This document shows, in pieces, positions 7,310-16,849 of a stretch of DNA of 64,000 bases (the stretch's first letter is position 1; every line of letters starts with the position of its first letter). The translations under genes were made by a program, and so were the position numbers. The stretch covers positions 62,001 to 126,000 of the forward strand of contig JACRME010000001.1 of assembly GCA_016235045.1 (NCBI GenBank), given 5' to 3'. This DNA is from Nitrosomonadales bacterium (GTDB lineage: Bacteria > Pseudomonadota > Gammaproteobacteria > Burkholderiales > Gallionellaceae). The notes under the pieces were generated by a model that was given only the letters and a program-made list of their open reading frames with translations, made no database searches and had not been told where the DNA came from.

Positions 7310-7891
7310 TTATTTTTCTTCCAGTATCCGCTCGATACGCCTGTCGGGTATCAACCAGATGATCGCAACCAGCACATACAGGGCGTCGGATATCCACTGG
7401 TTCCAGAAGGCGACCGGAACGGCGACGGCATACAGCAATTGCGAGACCTTGCCCTTGCGGTCATTTTTGACCGCCTTGGCCAGCAACGATTCATTGCCGC
7501 CGTGCGCCGCGATGATGCAATGCTGCAGTATAAGGTAAGCCACCGCCGCCATGAACAGCACTACTCCGTACAAGGCTGTCGGTAAGGCGGCAAAATGGTT
7601 CTCGCCCATCCACCCGGTCACAAACGGTATCAGCGACAACCAGAACAGCAAATGCAGATTGGCCCACAGGATGCTGCCATTTACCCGCTGCACCGTGTGC
7701 AGCATGTGGTGGTGGTTGTTCCAGTAGATCCCGATGTAAACGAAGCTGAGCACATAGCTCAGGAAGACCGGCAGCAAGGGCTGCAAAGACAGCCAATCCG
7801 TACCGTGCGGCACCCTCAGCTCCAGCACCATGATGGTGATGATGATGGCGAGCACACCGTCGCTGAACGCCTCTAACCGGGTCTTTCCCAT
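7310..7891 (-). CDS. TMEM175/DUF1211-family membrane channel
   Basis: 193 residues with six predicted helices. The N-terminus carries the family signature RLEAFSDGVLAIIITI (the FSDGV filter motif of TMEM175 potassium channels), followed by WNNHHHM in the loop after TM3. Bacterial members are tetrameric cation channels with weak K+ selectivity. Located immediately upstream of the DmeF-like gene, so it may help balance charge or share metal-stress regulation; this link is inferred from adjacency only. Confidence 0.8.
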   Translation of the reverse strand: MGKTRLEAFSDGVLAIIITIMVLELRVPHGTDWLSLQPLLPVFLSYVLSFVYIGIYWNNHHHMLHTVQRVNGSILWANLHLLFWLSLIPFVTGWMGENHFAALPTALYGVVLFMAAVAYLILQHCIIAAHGGNESLLAKAVKNDRKGKVSQLLYAVAVPVAFWNQWISDALYVLVAIIWLIPDRRIERILEEK

Positions 7892-8023
7892 GGCCTGCCT
7901 TTACACTGTAGGTATCGCGGTCGACTTGTATTCGCCGGGAACGCTCATGCAAGGATTTTAATGGGAAACGATTGAAATGCACGCACTTCTCGTGCCTCCA
8001 AGACCAAATTGAAATCCTTTGCG

Positions 8024-10717
8024 CTACCAGGGTATTTGGCGGACAGGCAGCCAGACGCGGAATGCAGTTCCGGCTCCCGCAGTGCTGGCGACCGTGATCT
8101 CGCCGTGGTGTTTTTTCACGATGCTGTAGGAAACGGAAAGCCCCAGACCCGTGCCCTGCCCCACGGGTTTGGTGGTAAAAAAAGGATCGAAGAGCCGCGG
8201 AATGTTTTCCGGCGGAATGCCTTTGCCCGTATCGGCCACTTCCACCCACACGCGCTCGCCTTGCGTTCCGGTGCGCAGGGTGATGGTTCCTTTCTCGTCG
8301 ATGCTCTGCGCGGCATTCACCAGCAGATTCATGAACACCTGGTTGAGCTGGGGGAGCAGGCATTCCACGAGCGGCAGCTCGCCGTATTCCTTTACCACCG
8401 TGCACTTGTATTTGAGTTCGTTCCATACGACATTGAGGGTGCTTTCCAGCCCTTTGTGGATGTCTTCCAGCGCCCAGTGTTCGTCCTTGTCCACATGGGA
8501 AAAATCCTTGAGGTCCTGCACGATCTTCTTCACCCGGTTGATGCCCTCGTGCGACTCGGTGAGCAGGGCTTTTACGTCCTGCTTGAGGTAGGCGATGTCT
8601 ATGCGCCGTTTGAGGTTGCCGATCTCCTTGCTGGATGCCTCGTCGAGCGAAGGCTCGGCTTTTTCGTAGGCATCGAGAACGCTCAATAGTTCGTTCAGGT
8701 ATTTCTCCAGCGTGCCGATGTTGGAAGAGACGTAGCCGATGGGGTTGTTGATCTCGTGCGCCACGCCGGCGGCCAGTTGGCCGATGGAGGCCATTTTCTC
8801 CGACTGCACCAACTGGCTTTGCGCCTGTCCCAGTTTGCCGTTGAGCTCCTTCAACTCCCGATTGAACCGGTTGAGCTCCTCAACGTGTTCCTGCAACTCG
8901 ATTTCCGAACGCCTGCGTTCGGTGATATCGCGGACAATGGTCAATGCATAGGGCCTGTCGAGTTCGACTGCCCTCAGGCTGATTTCAACCGGGAAAGTCG
9001 ATCCGTCCTTGCGCCGGTGAATACTTTGAAAGAGCGCAGTTCCCGTCTTCTTGATCTGCTCGTCAATTTCCGTTCGCACACTTTCGTTTAAATCGGGCGC
9101 AATGTCGTAAACGCTCATGGACAGGAGTTCATCCCGGGTGTAGCCCAGGTTCCGGCACGATGCCTCATTCACGTCGAGAAAGCGCAGCGTCGCGGGGTCG
9201 AGCATTTCAATGGCGTCGTTGGAATGATCCAGCAATGTGCGAAACAGGCTCAGTTCCGCCTCCACCCGCTTGCGCTCGGTGATGTCGCGAACGATGCCGA
9301 TGCCCAGCCAATGGTCGCCGTGCTTGACCGAAGAGAGCGATATCTCGATGGGGAATACTTCGCCGCCTTTCCTGATCGCTTCCAGCTCCAGCGTTTTGCC
9401 GACGGCGTTGCCCTGCCCGGTCGACAGAAAATTGGAGAACCCCGCCATATAGGCTTCACGGTACTTATCGGGAGCCAGCATACTATGCAGACTCTTGCCG
9501 AGAATTTCCTCCTCGCGATAGCCGAATATCTTTTCCGCCGCCGCATTCCAGAACGAGACCAGCCCTTCTGCGTCGACCATGATCAGGGCATCCTGGGCGG
9601 CTGCGCTGGCGGAGCGGAATTTCTCCTCGCTTTCGCGCAGGGCGTTTTCGGCGCGCTTGACCTCCGAAAGATCGGTCATGGTGCCGACGAAACCCGTAAT
9701 CCGGTCCGGCTCTGCCCGCATGGGCGTGACGGTGAGCAGCACGGGGATGAGCCGCCCATCCTTGGCGCAACGCAGGGTTTCCCCATGGAACTCGCCCTCG
9801 GCAATTGCGATCTGCCGTGTCTCAGCCGGCGTGATTGCGCGGCTGGTTTGCGGCGGCAACATGATCTCGATGGTCTTTTCTGCGACTTCCTCGGGGGTAT
9901 ACCCGAATAGCTGGGTGAAGGCAGGATTGATGTAGGTAAAACGCAAGTCCGTGTCGATCACCACGATCGCTTCGCTGGTGTGCCGCAGGGCTTCTTCGAA
10001 CAGTTGGCTCCTGAAATAGCCTGAGTGCTCGTTCCGCATACTGGCCGTGCTCAAATCCGGCCGCTGCTGCCGATAGGTGTCTACATGGTTTTCCATCCTG
10101 GGGGGCGGCGCCATGATGAAGCGGCAAGTTTCATCGCCGCGCGCCCGGCACAATATTTCCGTCGACTCCAGCAGAAGCCCGGCACTCTCTTCGCACCAGC
10201 CGGAGAAATATCCGGCGCTCATGATGCAGGCAGGGGCGTCGCTGTGCCCCCCTGCTTTGATCCAGGCATCCGCCTCGGAGGAATGAGGGAGATCGTAAAT
10301 CAGGCAGAAGTCGTTGTCCGGACTGGGGTGCGATTCGGGAAGAATATCCACGGACGCCCATCCGGTATGGGCGAAATGAGCGGAAAGGACGGAGAGTTTA
10401 TCCAGCAGATCGCCCTCCGGCATGTTGGCCTGAAAGGCTTTCGCATCCTGCCTGCCGGTCGCATGAGCCATGTCAAACAATATGCGTTTGGCAATCGCTT
10501 GTGCATCGGCCATCCCCAGTTCAAAAAAGAGCGCGGAAATCGTCTGGAACAAGTTGACCGAGAACGAGGCTGTGCGCAGCAGGAAATAATGTTCGCCGGA
10601 AATTTCAATCTCGCCGCGGGACGGATCCTCGTTCCGCTTGGAAAAATATTCGCGGACGATCCTCTCGGCCTGCCGAAAACGGGACTCAAGTTGCCTGGAA
10701 AGCTTCACTGTTTTCAT
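8024..10717 (-). CDS. V4R-PAS-PAS-PAS sensor histidine kinase
   Basis: 897 residues, no clear membrane helix. Residues ~30-205 are a V4R/XylR_N-type ligand domain ending in the conserved CRARGDETCRF. Three PAS domains follow (~240-355, 362-480, 488-605) with PAC tails such as GFVGTMTDLSE and ALTIVRDITER. A coiled coil (~605-650) leads to an atypical HisKA (GVAHEINNPIGYV) and an HATPase with DTGKGI and GTGLGLSVS boxes. There is no receiver domain and no adjacent response regulator, so it is an orphan kinase. The V4R domain suggests sensing of an aromatic or other small cytoplasmic ligand. GGAGG precedes the ATG. Confidence 0.85.
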   Translation of the reverse strand: MKTVKLSRQLESRFRQAERIVREYFSKRNEDPSRGEIEISGEHYFLLRTASFSVNLFQTISALFFELGMADAQAIAKRILFDMAHATGRQDAKAFQANMPEGDLLDKLSVLSAHFAHTGWASVDILPESHPSPDNDFCLIYDLPHSSEADAWIKAGGHSDAPACIMSAGYFSGWCEESAGLLLESTEILCRARGDETCRFIMAPPPRMENHVDTYRQQRPDLSTASMRNEHSGYFRSQLFEEALRHTSEAIVVIDTDLRFTYINPAFTQLFGYTPEEVAEKTIEIMLPPQTSRAITPAETRQIAIAEGEFHGETLRCAKDGRLIPVLLTVTPMRAEPDRITGFVGTMTDLSEVKRAENALRESEEKFRSASAAAQDALIMVDAEGLVSFWNAAAEKIFGYREEEILGKSLHSMLAPDKYREAYMAGFSNFLSTGQGNAVGKTLELEAIRKGGEVFPIEISLSSVKHGDHWLGIGIVRDITERKRVEAELSLFRTLLDHSNDAIEMLDPATLRFLDVNEASCRNLGYTRDELLSMSVYDIAPDLNESVRTEIDEQIKKTGTALFQSIHRRKDGSTFPVEISLRAVELDRPYALTIVRDITERRRSEIELQEHVEELNRFNRELKELNGKLGQAQSQLVQSEKMASIGQLAAGVAHEINNPIGYVSSNIGTLEKYLNELLSVLDAYEKAEPSLDEASSKEIGNLKRRIDIAYLKQDVKALLTESHEGINRVKKIVQDLKDFSHVDKDEHWALEDIHKGLESTLNVVWNELKYKCTVVKEYGELPLVECLLPQLNQVFMNLLVNAAQSIDEKGTITLRTGTQGERVWVEVADTGKGIPPENIPRLFDPFFTTKPVGQGTGLGLSVSYSIVKKHHGEITVASTAGAGTAFRVWLPVRQIPW

Positions 10718-10786
10718 TTCCGGCCTCCAATCCGTGTTAATGAGTCAGTTTCGCCCTGAACGACAGGACAACACATTCATTGCAAT

Positions 10787-12148
10787 TTAGCGCATTTTCT
10801 CCACCGCCTCGTCCACCCGTTCCACCGCGATGATCTCCATGCCGTCGATCTTGTGCCTGGGCGCGTTGGCCTTGGGAATGATGGCGTGGGTGAAACCCAG
10901 TTTTGCGGCTTCCTTCAGGCGTTCCTGCCCGCGTTGCACCGGCCGCACCTCGCCGGCCAGACCGACCTCGCCGAATACCACCATTTTTTCCGGCAGCGGC
11001 TTGTTGCGCAGCGAGGAAACAATCGCCAGCAGCACGGCCAGATCGGCGCCCGGCTCGGTGATCTTGACGCCGCCCACGGCGTTGATGAACACGTCCTGAT
11101 CGAAGCAGGCGATGCCCGCGTGGCGGTGCAGCACGGCGAGCAGCATGGCCAGCCGGTTCTGTTCCAGCCCCAGCGACAGGCGGCGCGGCACGGGCGAATG
11201 CGCTTCGTCGAGCAGCGCCTGAATCTCCACCAATAATGGACGAGTGCCTTCCTGCGTGACCATCACGCAGGATCCCGGCACTTGCGCGCCGTGCTGCGAC
11301 AGGAACAGCGCGGAGGGGTTGCTCACTTCGCGCAGCCCTTTCTCGGTCATGGCGAACACGCCCAGTTCGTTCACCGCGCCGAAGCGGTTCTTGAACGCGC
11401 GGATCAGGCGGAAGCTGGAATGGGTGTCGCCCTCGAAATACAGCACCGTATCGACGATGTGTTCCAGCACGCGCGGCCCGGCCAGCGCGCCTTCCTTGGT
11501 GACATGGCCGACCAGGATGATGGTCACGCCGCTGCTCTTCGCCAGCCGCGTGAGTTGTGCCGCGCATTCGCGCACCTGCGCCACCGAGCCGGGCGCGGAA
11601 GTGAGCTGTTCGGAATACACGGTCTGGATGGAATCGATCACCACCACGTCCGGCTTTTCGTGGGCGACGGTGGCTTGAATCTTTTCCAGTTGAATTTCCG
11701 GCAGCAGATGCACTTCGCGCGCATCCAGCGCGAGACGCTTGGCGCGCAGCGCGATCTGCTGCGCCGACTCTTCGCCGCTGACGTAAAGAACTTTTTTTGA
11801 AGTGGAAAGGTGTGCCAACGCCTGCAACAACAGGGTGGATTTGCCGATGCCGGGATCGCCGCCGATCAGCACCACGCCCCCTTCCACCAGCCCGCCGCCG
11901 AGCACGCGGTCGAACTCGGCGATGCCGGTGGGGGTACGCGACACTTCGCTCGCTTCCACCTCGGCCAGTTGCTGCAGCTTGCCCGAGGCCGCCAGGGCGC
12001 TGTAGCGGTTCTTGCCCGCCGCGGGCATGGCTTCCGCCACCGCCTCCACCAGCGTGTTCCATTCGCCGCAGTTCGGGCACTGGCCCTGCCATTTGGGGGA
12101 TTGTCCGCCGCATTCGGTGCAGCTATAGATGGTTTTTGCTTTTGCCAT
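10787..12148 (-). CDS. radA: DNA repair protein RadA (Sms)
   Basis: 453 residues, standard length. N-terminal C4 zinc finger (CTECGG and CPNCGEW), RecA-like ATPase with Walker A GGDPGIGKST and the RadA-specific KNRFG motif (AFKNRFGAVNE), and a C-terminal Lon-like domain from ~residue 285 (GGVKITEPGADLAV). RadA is a branch-migration helicase that processes recombination intermediates. It appears to be transcribed alone. Confidence 0.96.
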   Translation of the reverse strand: MAKAKTIYSCTECGGQSPKWQGQCPNCGEWNTLVEAVAEAMPAAGKNRYSALAASGKLQQLAEVEASEVSRTPTGIAEFDRVLGGGLVEGGVVLIGGDPGIGKSTLLLQALAHLSTSKKVLYVSGEESAQQIALRAKRLALDAREVHLLPEIQLEKIQATVAHEKPDVVVIDSIQTVYSEQLTSAPGSVAQVRECAAQLTRLAKSSGVTIILVGHVTKEGALAGPRVLEHIVDTVLYFEGDTHSSFRLIRAFKNRFGAVNELGVFAMTEKGLREVSNPSALFLSQHGAQVPGSCVMVTQEGTRPLLVEIQALLDEAHSPVPRRLSLGLEQNRLAMLLAVLHRHAGIACFDQDVFINAVGGVKITEPGADLAVLLAIVSSLRNKPLPEKMVVFGEVGLAGEVRPVQRGQERLKEAAKLGFTHAIIPKANAPRHKIDGMEIIAVERVDEAVEKMR

Positions 12149-12322
12149 TTGAATCGATTTCGGTCATCGCGATGAGGCTAGGCAATCTACCAGCAATGCC
12201 CGCAACGCACCACAAGCAAGATCAATTGCATACCTGCGGGATGGTTTCTGCAGGCAGGTGAATGGTTTCGGGCCTGAAAATTCAGGTTCGCCGGACGGCG
12301 CCGCGGAGTCCGCGCGCCGGCA

Positions 12323-14374
12323 TCAAAGATACAAGATCGCCTGAATATGGAACGATCGCCGCGCCATCGGCAAGTCGTCGGGCAAGGCCGTTCCCGGAGC
12401 CAGGGTAGGCTCCAGCACGCGGGCATTGAACAGGTTGCGGATCGACACGGCGAAATCCCATGGAATGTCGGTCTGCCCGGTACGCAGGCATAGATCCACC
12501 GTTTTGAAGTCGGCGACCTCCGGGCGCGCATCGCCCACGGCGCGCTTGCGATCCGCAATCCAGTTGATTTTCATGCTTGCCATCAAGCTTAAGGAAAGAC
12601 GCGCATCCCCGCGCAGGAATAAATGGTGGTGCGGTGCATAACCTGCATCGGCCTGGGTTTCCTCGTCGACGGACTCCTGAAACGAATAGTTGCCCGTCAG
12701 GCGGACGCCGCGATCGATATCCCATACCGATTCCAGCTCCGCTCCGCTGCCATGTACGCCGCCGATGTTGGTGAAATAGCCGCCAACGAGCCGGATAATG
12801 TCCTTGGCGTCATAGCGAAACACCCCCAGGTTCATCTGGAGGTCTTGATTCACCTGCCAGGAAACGGCCGCCTCGGAAGTACCGATGGTTTCCGGGCCCA
12901 GGTTCGGGTTGCCGTTCGCCACCGGGTTGATGCCGTACAGTTCGTTAAAGGAAGGGGCACGGAAAGCGCGGCCGTAGAGTAGTTTGGCACTCAGGTTGTA
13001 TGCCGCTTCCCACACCAGGGCCGCGCGCGGATTGGTGGTGCCGCCGAAATCGGAATACTGGTCGTGCCGCACCCCGGCAGTGAACGTCCAGTCGGGGGAA
13101 AACCGCCACTCATCCTGCACATAGGCGTAACTCACCTGACGTTGTTGCGGGCGGATGTGGGGTTGAATGTCCGAATAGTCCGTTGGCGGGCCGGTGACGA
13201 CCGGGACTCCCGACGCATCGAACAGGTAATTTTTGATGGTTTTGGTTCTGTATAGATCGAGATCGTCGTGCCCCAGCCCGAGGCGCATGCTGTGGTCGGC
13301 CAAGCCGGAATAGGCGGCAAAAGCGGAAAGCCGCTGTTGCCGCTCCCACTGGTTGGGCCCGCCGATCAATCCGTCCGGCGGCCTTGCCGACGGGGGCAGC
13401 AACATCACGTTGTCCCGATACTCCATCGAGTAATAGAGATAACCGGCCGTCACGCCCACGCTCCAATCTTGCGCGAACTGGGGATCGGTCCAGGAAATGT
13501 CGGAAGTAAGGTGTTCGGCGCGGCTCTTGCTCGCGGGATCGAGGGCGGACGACACACCTGCACCCGTGCCCACGTTATCCCGCAATTTATAACCGGCACG
13601 GAAACGCCATTTGTCGTAGGCGAGATTCAGGCCGCCGTCCACCGCATCGTAGTCGGTGCTGACCGATCCCGGTGCCGGACTGGACTTGGCACGGGTTACC
13701 TCCTTGATCCCGTCGCTGCTGCCGACACGCAGGTATGCGGCCACCTCCGCCTCCCCCGCGTTACCGCCATGTTGGGTCCAGACACCCCTGGTGTTGAAAG
13801 AGCCGACCCGCATGCCGAACTCGGTGCCGGGCGTATCCTCCGCAGTCTTGGTGATGATATTGATCACCCCGGCGAAAGCGTCGGCGCCGTAAAGTGCCGA
13901 ACCGGGACCGCGGATGATCTCGATGCGCGCCACATTCTCCAGCGGCACGACGTTCCAGGCCGAGCCCCGGTCGCCGTTATACATGGTGGTCATCGGAATG
14001 CCGTTTTGCAGCAGCAGAATCTGCGGATTGGCCTGGTTGCCGACGCCCAGCCCGCGGATCATGTAAGTTGAAGCGTAACGGATCGACGAGTGCGAAACAT
14101 GCAGCCCGGGCACGGTTTCCAGCACCTCGTCCAGATCCGCGGCGCCCATGGCGGCAATGTCCTCCGCGGTGACCACCGATGCCACCGAAGGGGCGCGGCG
14201 CAAATCCTGGCGACTTCCGGTAGCGATGCTGACGGTCGCCTTGTCGCCGTAAACCAGCGCCAACTCTTCTTCCTCGGATAGCGTTTCGGCAAAAACGCCG
14301 ACAGTCCAAACTGCTGCCAACATCGCGCAAACGCTGCGTAGAATCGCCATGCTCATCACGTCACTGGGTGCCAT
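12323..14374 (-). CDS. TonB-dependent outer-membrane receptor (CirA/FepA-like)
   Basis: 683 residues. ATGs at 14374, 14356 and 14350 are all possible; the signal peptide (ILRSVCAMLAAVWTVGVFA) starts nearest the last. A plug domain follows with VASVVTAEDIAAMG, MIRGLG and the hallmark IEIIRGPGSALYGADAFAGVINI. The rest is a beta-barrel ending in an aromatic-terminal strand (FHIQAILYL). It imports a siderophore, cobalamin, or other large ligand using TonB energy. No adjacent TonB, ABC transporter or riboswitch identifies the substrate. Confidence 0.88.
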   Translation of the reverse strand: MAPSDVMSMAILRSVCAMLAAVWTVGVFAETLSEEEELALVYGDKATVSIATGSRQDLRRAPSVASVVTAEDIAAMGAADLDEVLETVPGLHVSHSSIRYASTYMIRGLGVGNQANPQILLLQNGIPMTTMYNGDRGSAWNVVPLENVARIEIIRGPGSALYGADAFAGVINIITKTAEDTPGTEFGMRVGSFNTRGVWTQHGGNAGEAEVAAYLRVGSSDGIKEVTRAKSSPAPGSVSTDYDAVDGGLNLAYDKWRFRAGYKLRDNVGTGAGVSSALDPASKSRAEHLTSDISWTDPQFAQDWSVGVTAGYLYYSMEYRDNVMLLPPSARPPDGLIGGPNQWERQQRLSAFAAYSGLADHSMRLGLGHDDLDLYRTKTIKNYLFDASGVPVVTGPPTDYSDIQPHIRPQQRQVSYAYVQDEWRFSPDWTFTAGVRHDQYSDFGGTTNPRAALVWEAAYNLSAKLLYGRAFRAPSFNELYGINPVANGNPNLGPETIGTSEAAVSWQVNQDLQMNLGVFRYDAKDIIRLVGGYFTNIGGVHGSGAELESVWDIDRGVRLTGNYSFQESVDEETQADAGYAPHHHLFLRGDARLSLSLMASMKINWIADRKRAVGDARPEVADFKTVDLCLRTGQTDIPWDFAVSIRNLFNARVLEPTLAPGTALPDDLPMARRSFHIQAILYL

Positions 14375-14506
14375 TCCTGAAGTTCGTTATTCCATGCGAG
14401 AAAATCAACTCATACTATAATAACCTTAACACCAAAATATATTTGCCACTATAGCCATAGTTAGCAACCCCTGAAAACGACAAGCGCTAGTGTTCATAGC
14501 GGTAGA
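14375..14506. other. AT-rich intergenic region between divergent genes
   Basis: 132 bases separate the TonB receptor and the COG2509 flavoprotein. The segment around 14410-14460 is much richer in A/T than its surroundings and contains a TATAGT on the minus strand near 14413-14418. No -35 at normal spacing was found, and I see no Fur-box match I would defend. Confidence 0.35.
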
Positions 14507-16111
14507 ATGCAAAAAATGTTACGTCTCACCGAAATCAGACTTCCGCTCGGCCACCCAGAAGACGACCTGTTAACCGCGATACTCGAGCGCTTGGGCATCG
14601 CCAATTCCGATTTGCTTTCGTTCAGCATGTTCCGTCGCGGCTATGACGCCCGCAAACGGAACGCCGTTGTCCTGGTTTACACCGTGGACGTGGAGGTGAA
14701 AAACGAAGCGGCGCTGCTGGGAAAAAACATCCCGCATGTCGCGGTCGCGCCGGACATGAGCTACCGGGTGGTGGCGCAGGCGCCGCAAGGCCTGACTGAG
14801 CGCCCCGTGGTCATCGGCACCGGCCCCTGCGGCCTCTTCGCCGGACTGCTGCTGGCGCAGATGGGTTTCAAACCCGTCATCCTCGAACGCGGCAAGGAAG
14901 TGCGCGAAAGGACGAAAGACACCTGGGGACTGTGGCGCAAGGGCAAGCTCGATCCCGAATCCAACGTGCAGTTCGGCGAGGGCGGCGCGGGTACCTTCTC
15001 CGACGGCAAGCTGCACAGCCAGATCAAGGACCCCAAGTTCTACGGGCGCAAAGTGCTCACCGAGTTCGTCAAGGCGGGCGCACCGGAAGAGATCATGTAC
15101 GTGAGCAAACCGCACATCGGCACCTTCCGCCTGGTCAGCATGGTGGAACAGATGCGGCACGAAATGGAAAGACTGGGCACGGAGATACGCTTCCAGAGCC
15201 GCGTAACGGACATCGAGATCGAGAACGGACAGGTATGCGGCGTGGCGCTGGCGGATGGCGTGCGCATTGTAACCAGGCATGTGGTGCTGGCCGTCGGCCA
15301 CAGTGCACGCGACACCTTCGAAATGCTGCACCGGCGCGGCGTGTACATGGAAGCCAAACCATTCTCCATCGGCTTCCGCATCGAGCATCCGCAGGCAGTC
15401 ATCGACCGCGCGCGCCTCGGCGCGAATGCGGGCAATCCGCTGCTGGGCGCGGCGGATTACAAGCTGGTGCACCACGCCAGCAACGGCCGCTCGGTCTACA
15501 GCTTCTGCATGTGCCCCGGCGGCACGGTGGTGGCGGCGACTTCCGAGGAAGGCCGCGTAGTGACCAACGGCATGAGCCAGTATTCGCGCAACGAGCGCAA
15601 CGCCAACAGCGGGATAGTGGTGGGCATCACGCCGGACGATTACCCGGGCGGCGTATTGGCGGGCATGGAGTTTCAGCGCAAATGGGAAGCGCGCGCGTTC
15701 GAACTGGGCGGCAAGAGTTATGCAGCGCCGGCACAGCGCGTCGGCGACTTCCTGGCCGGACGCCCATCGACGCATCTGGGCGAAGTCGTCCCCACCTACA
15801 CGCCGGGGGTGACCCCCACCGACCTTTCCACCGCCCTGCCCGACTACGCCATCGCCGCCATCCGCGAGGCTTTGCCTGCATTCGAGAAACAGATCAAGGG
15901 CTTTGCCATGGAGGACGCCGTGCTGACCGGCGTGGAAACGCGCACCTCGTCGCCAGTGCGCATCAAGCGCGGCGACGACTTCCAGAGCATCAACGTCATG
16001 GGGTTGTATCCGGCAGGAGAAGGCGCGGGGTATGCGGGCGGGATATTATCGGCGGCAGTGGACGGCATCGAAGTGGCCGAGGCGGTGGCGCTGGATATGG
16101 CGGGAAAGTAG
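14507..16111 (+). CDS. FAD-dependent dehydrogenase, COG2509 family
   Basis: 534 residues; an alternative ATG at 14516 gives the usual family start MLRLTEI. Residues 1-85 form an N-terminal ferredoxin-like domain; an FAD-binding Rossmann motif follows (VVIGTGPCGLFAGLLLA, GxGxxG type). The conserved FGEGGAGTFSDGKL block and FSIGFRIEHPQ are characteristic of this family. The C-terminal GEGAGYAGGILSAAVDG closes the FAD site. The substrate of this widespread flavoprotein family is not established. Monocistronic, divergent from the TonB receptor. Confidence 0.82.
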   Translation: MQKMLRLTEIRLPLGHPEDDLLTAILERLGIANSDLLSFSMFRRGYDARKRNAVVLVYTVDVEVKNEAALLGKNIPHVAVAPDMSYRVVAQAPQGLTERPVVIGTGPCGLFAGLLLAQMGFKPVILERGKEVRERTKDTWGLWRKGKLDPESNVQFGEGGAGTFSDGKLHSQIKDPKFYGRKVLTEFVKAGAPEEIMYVSKPHIGTFRLVSMVEQMRHEMERLGTEIRFQSRVTDIEIENGQVCGVALADGVRIVTRHVVLAVGHSARDTFEMLHRRGVYMEAKPFSIGFRIEHPQAVIDRARLGANAGNPLLGAADYKLVHHASNGRSVYSFCMCPGGTVVAATSEEGRVVTNGMSQYSRNERNANSGIVVGITPDDYPGGVLAGMEFQRKWEARAFELGGKSYAAPAQRVGDFLAGRPSTHLGEVVPTYTPGVTPTDLSTALPDYAIAAIREALPAFEKQIKGFAMEDAVLTGVETRTSSPVRIKRGDDFQSINVMGLYPAGEGAGYAGGILSAAVDGIEVAEAVALDMAGK

Positions 16112-16187
16112 CCTTGCCCATGGCAGGTAATGAAAACGCCGCACCTCCCGACCCCTGCAATGTCTGCCCTCCCCTGACACGTTCCGC

Positions 16188-16216
16188 TTGCCTCCTGTAT
16201 CTACAGGAGATACACT
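16188..16216 (+). promoter_or_regulatory. higBA promoter with operator palindrome
   Basis: TTGCCT (16188-16193) and TACACT (16211-16216) are 17 bases apart. The spacer is almost filled by a perfect 8-base dyad, CTCCTGTA-TC-TACAGGAG (16192-16209), a classic position for autorepression by the antitoxin. The toxin ATG at 16223 is ~7 bases after the -10, so the transcript might be leaderless. Confidence 0.5.
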
Positions 16217-16222
16217 GCAAGC

Positions 16223-16501
16223 ATGATAAAAACTTTCCGCCATAAAGGTCTGGAGTTGTTTTTCAACACTGGCAGCAAGGCGGGAATCCAACCCGCCCAT
16301 GCCGCAAGGCTAAAACGCCAATTATTCATGCTGGACGCAGCATCAACGCCGGACGACATGGACAAACCGGGCTGGAGGCTCCACCCGTTAAGCGGAAAGT
16401 TCGCCGATCACTGGTCGGTATGGGTCAATGGCAATTGGCGTCTGACCTTCATGTTTGAAGGCGAGGATGCGGTGCTGGTGGATTATCAGGACTACCACTG
16501 A
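16223..16501 (+). CDS. higB: HigB-family toxin (RelE superfamily)
   Basis: 92 residues; matches the HigB branch of RelE toxins: FRHKGLELFF start, an Arg-rich middle with RLKRQL, the KPGWRLHPLSG block, and the WSVWVNGNWRLTF/VLVDYQDYH ending. These are ribosome-dependent mRNA endonucleases. The antitoxin follows 12 bases downstream, and toxin-first order is typical of higBA. No good ribosome site at the usual spacing is seen. Confidence 0.9.
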   Translation: MIKTFRHKGLELFFNTGSKAGIQPAHAARLKRQLFMLDAASTPDDMDKPGWRLHPLSGKFADHWSVWVNGNWRLTFMFEGEDAVLVDYQDYH

Positions 16502-16513
16502 CAGGAGAACAAA

Positions 16514-16804
16514 ATGGGACGCATGCACAACCCGCCGCACCCCGGCGAAATCATCAAGGAAGACATCCTGCCGGAACTCGGCATTACCGTCACCGAGGCA
16601 GCAGTACGACTCGGCGTATCGCGCGTGCAGCTTTCCCGTTTCATCAACGGTCGCGCCGGTGTCTCCGCCGATCTCGCCATCCGCCTGGCAATGTGGCTTG
16701 GCGGAAATGCGCAAACCTGGCTGCACATGCAGGCCGATTACGACCTCTGGCAGGCGGAACACTCGGGCCGCAAGCTGCCCAAAATCGAAAGAATTGCGGC
16801 ATAA
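16514..16804 (+). CDS. higA: HigA-family antitoxin
   Basis: 96 residues, XRE-type HTH. The N-terminal [15 protein letters not shown] is the HigA family signature, with the helix-turn-helix [21 protein letters not shown] at residues ~28-48 (written here in parts: VTEAAVRLG and [11 protein letters not shown]). AGGAGAAC precedes the ATG. It should neutralise HigB and repress the operon through the dyad at 16192-16209. Confidence 0.92.
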   Translation: MGRMHNPPHPGEIIKEDILPELGITVTEAAVRLGVSRVQLSRFINGRAGVSADLAIRLAMWLGGNAQTWLHMQADYDLWQAEHSGRKLPKIERIAA

Positions 16805-16849
16805 GACGGATTGCATCAAAGCAGCTACAGCCAGTCCTAAACCAACCAC

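Noticed and set aside
12264-12322. Hairpins after the TonB receptor gene as terminators
   Set aside because: Two GC-rich stems occur but neither has a T-run in the right direction, so I did not list them.
14932-16245. Long second frame over the COG2509 flavoprotein
   Set aside because: Arg/Gly-rich frameshifted shadow with no conserved motif; the 14507 frame is clearly coding.
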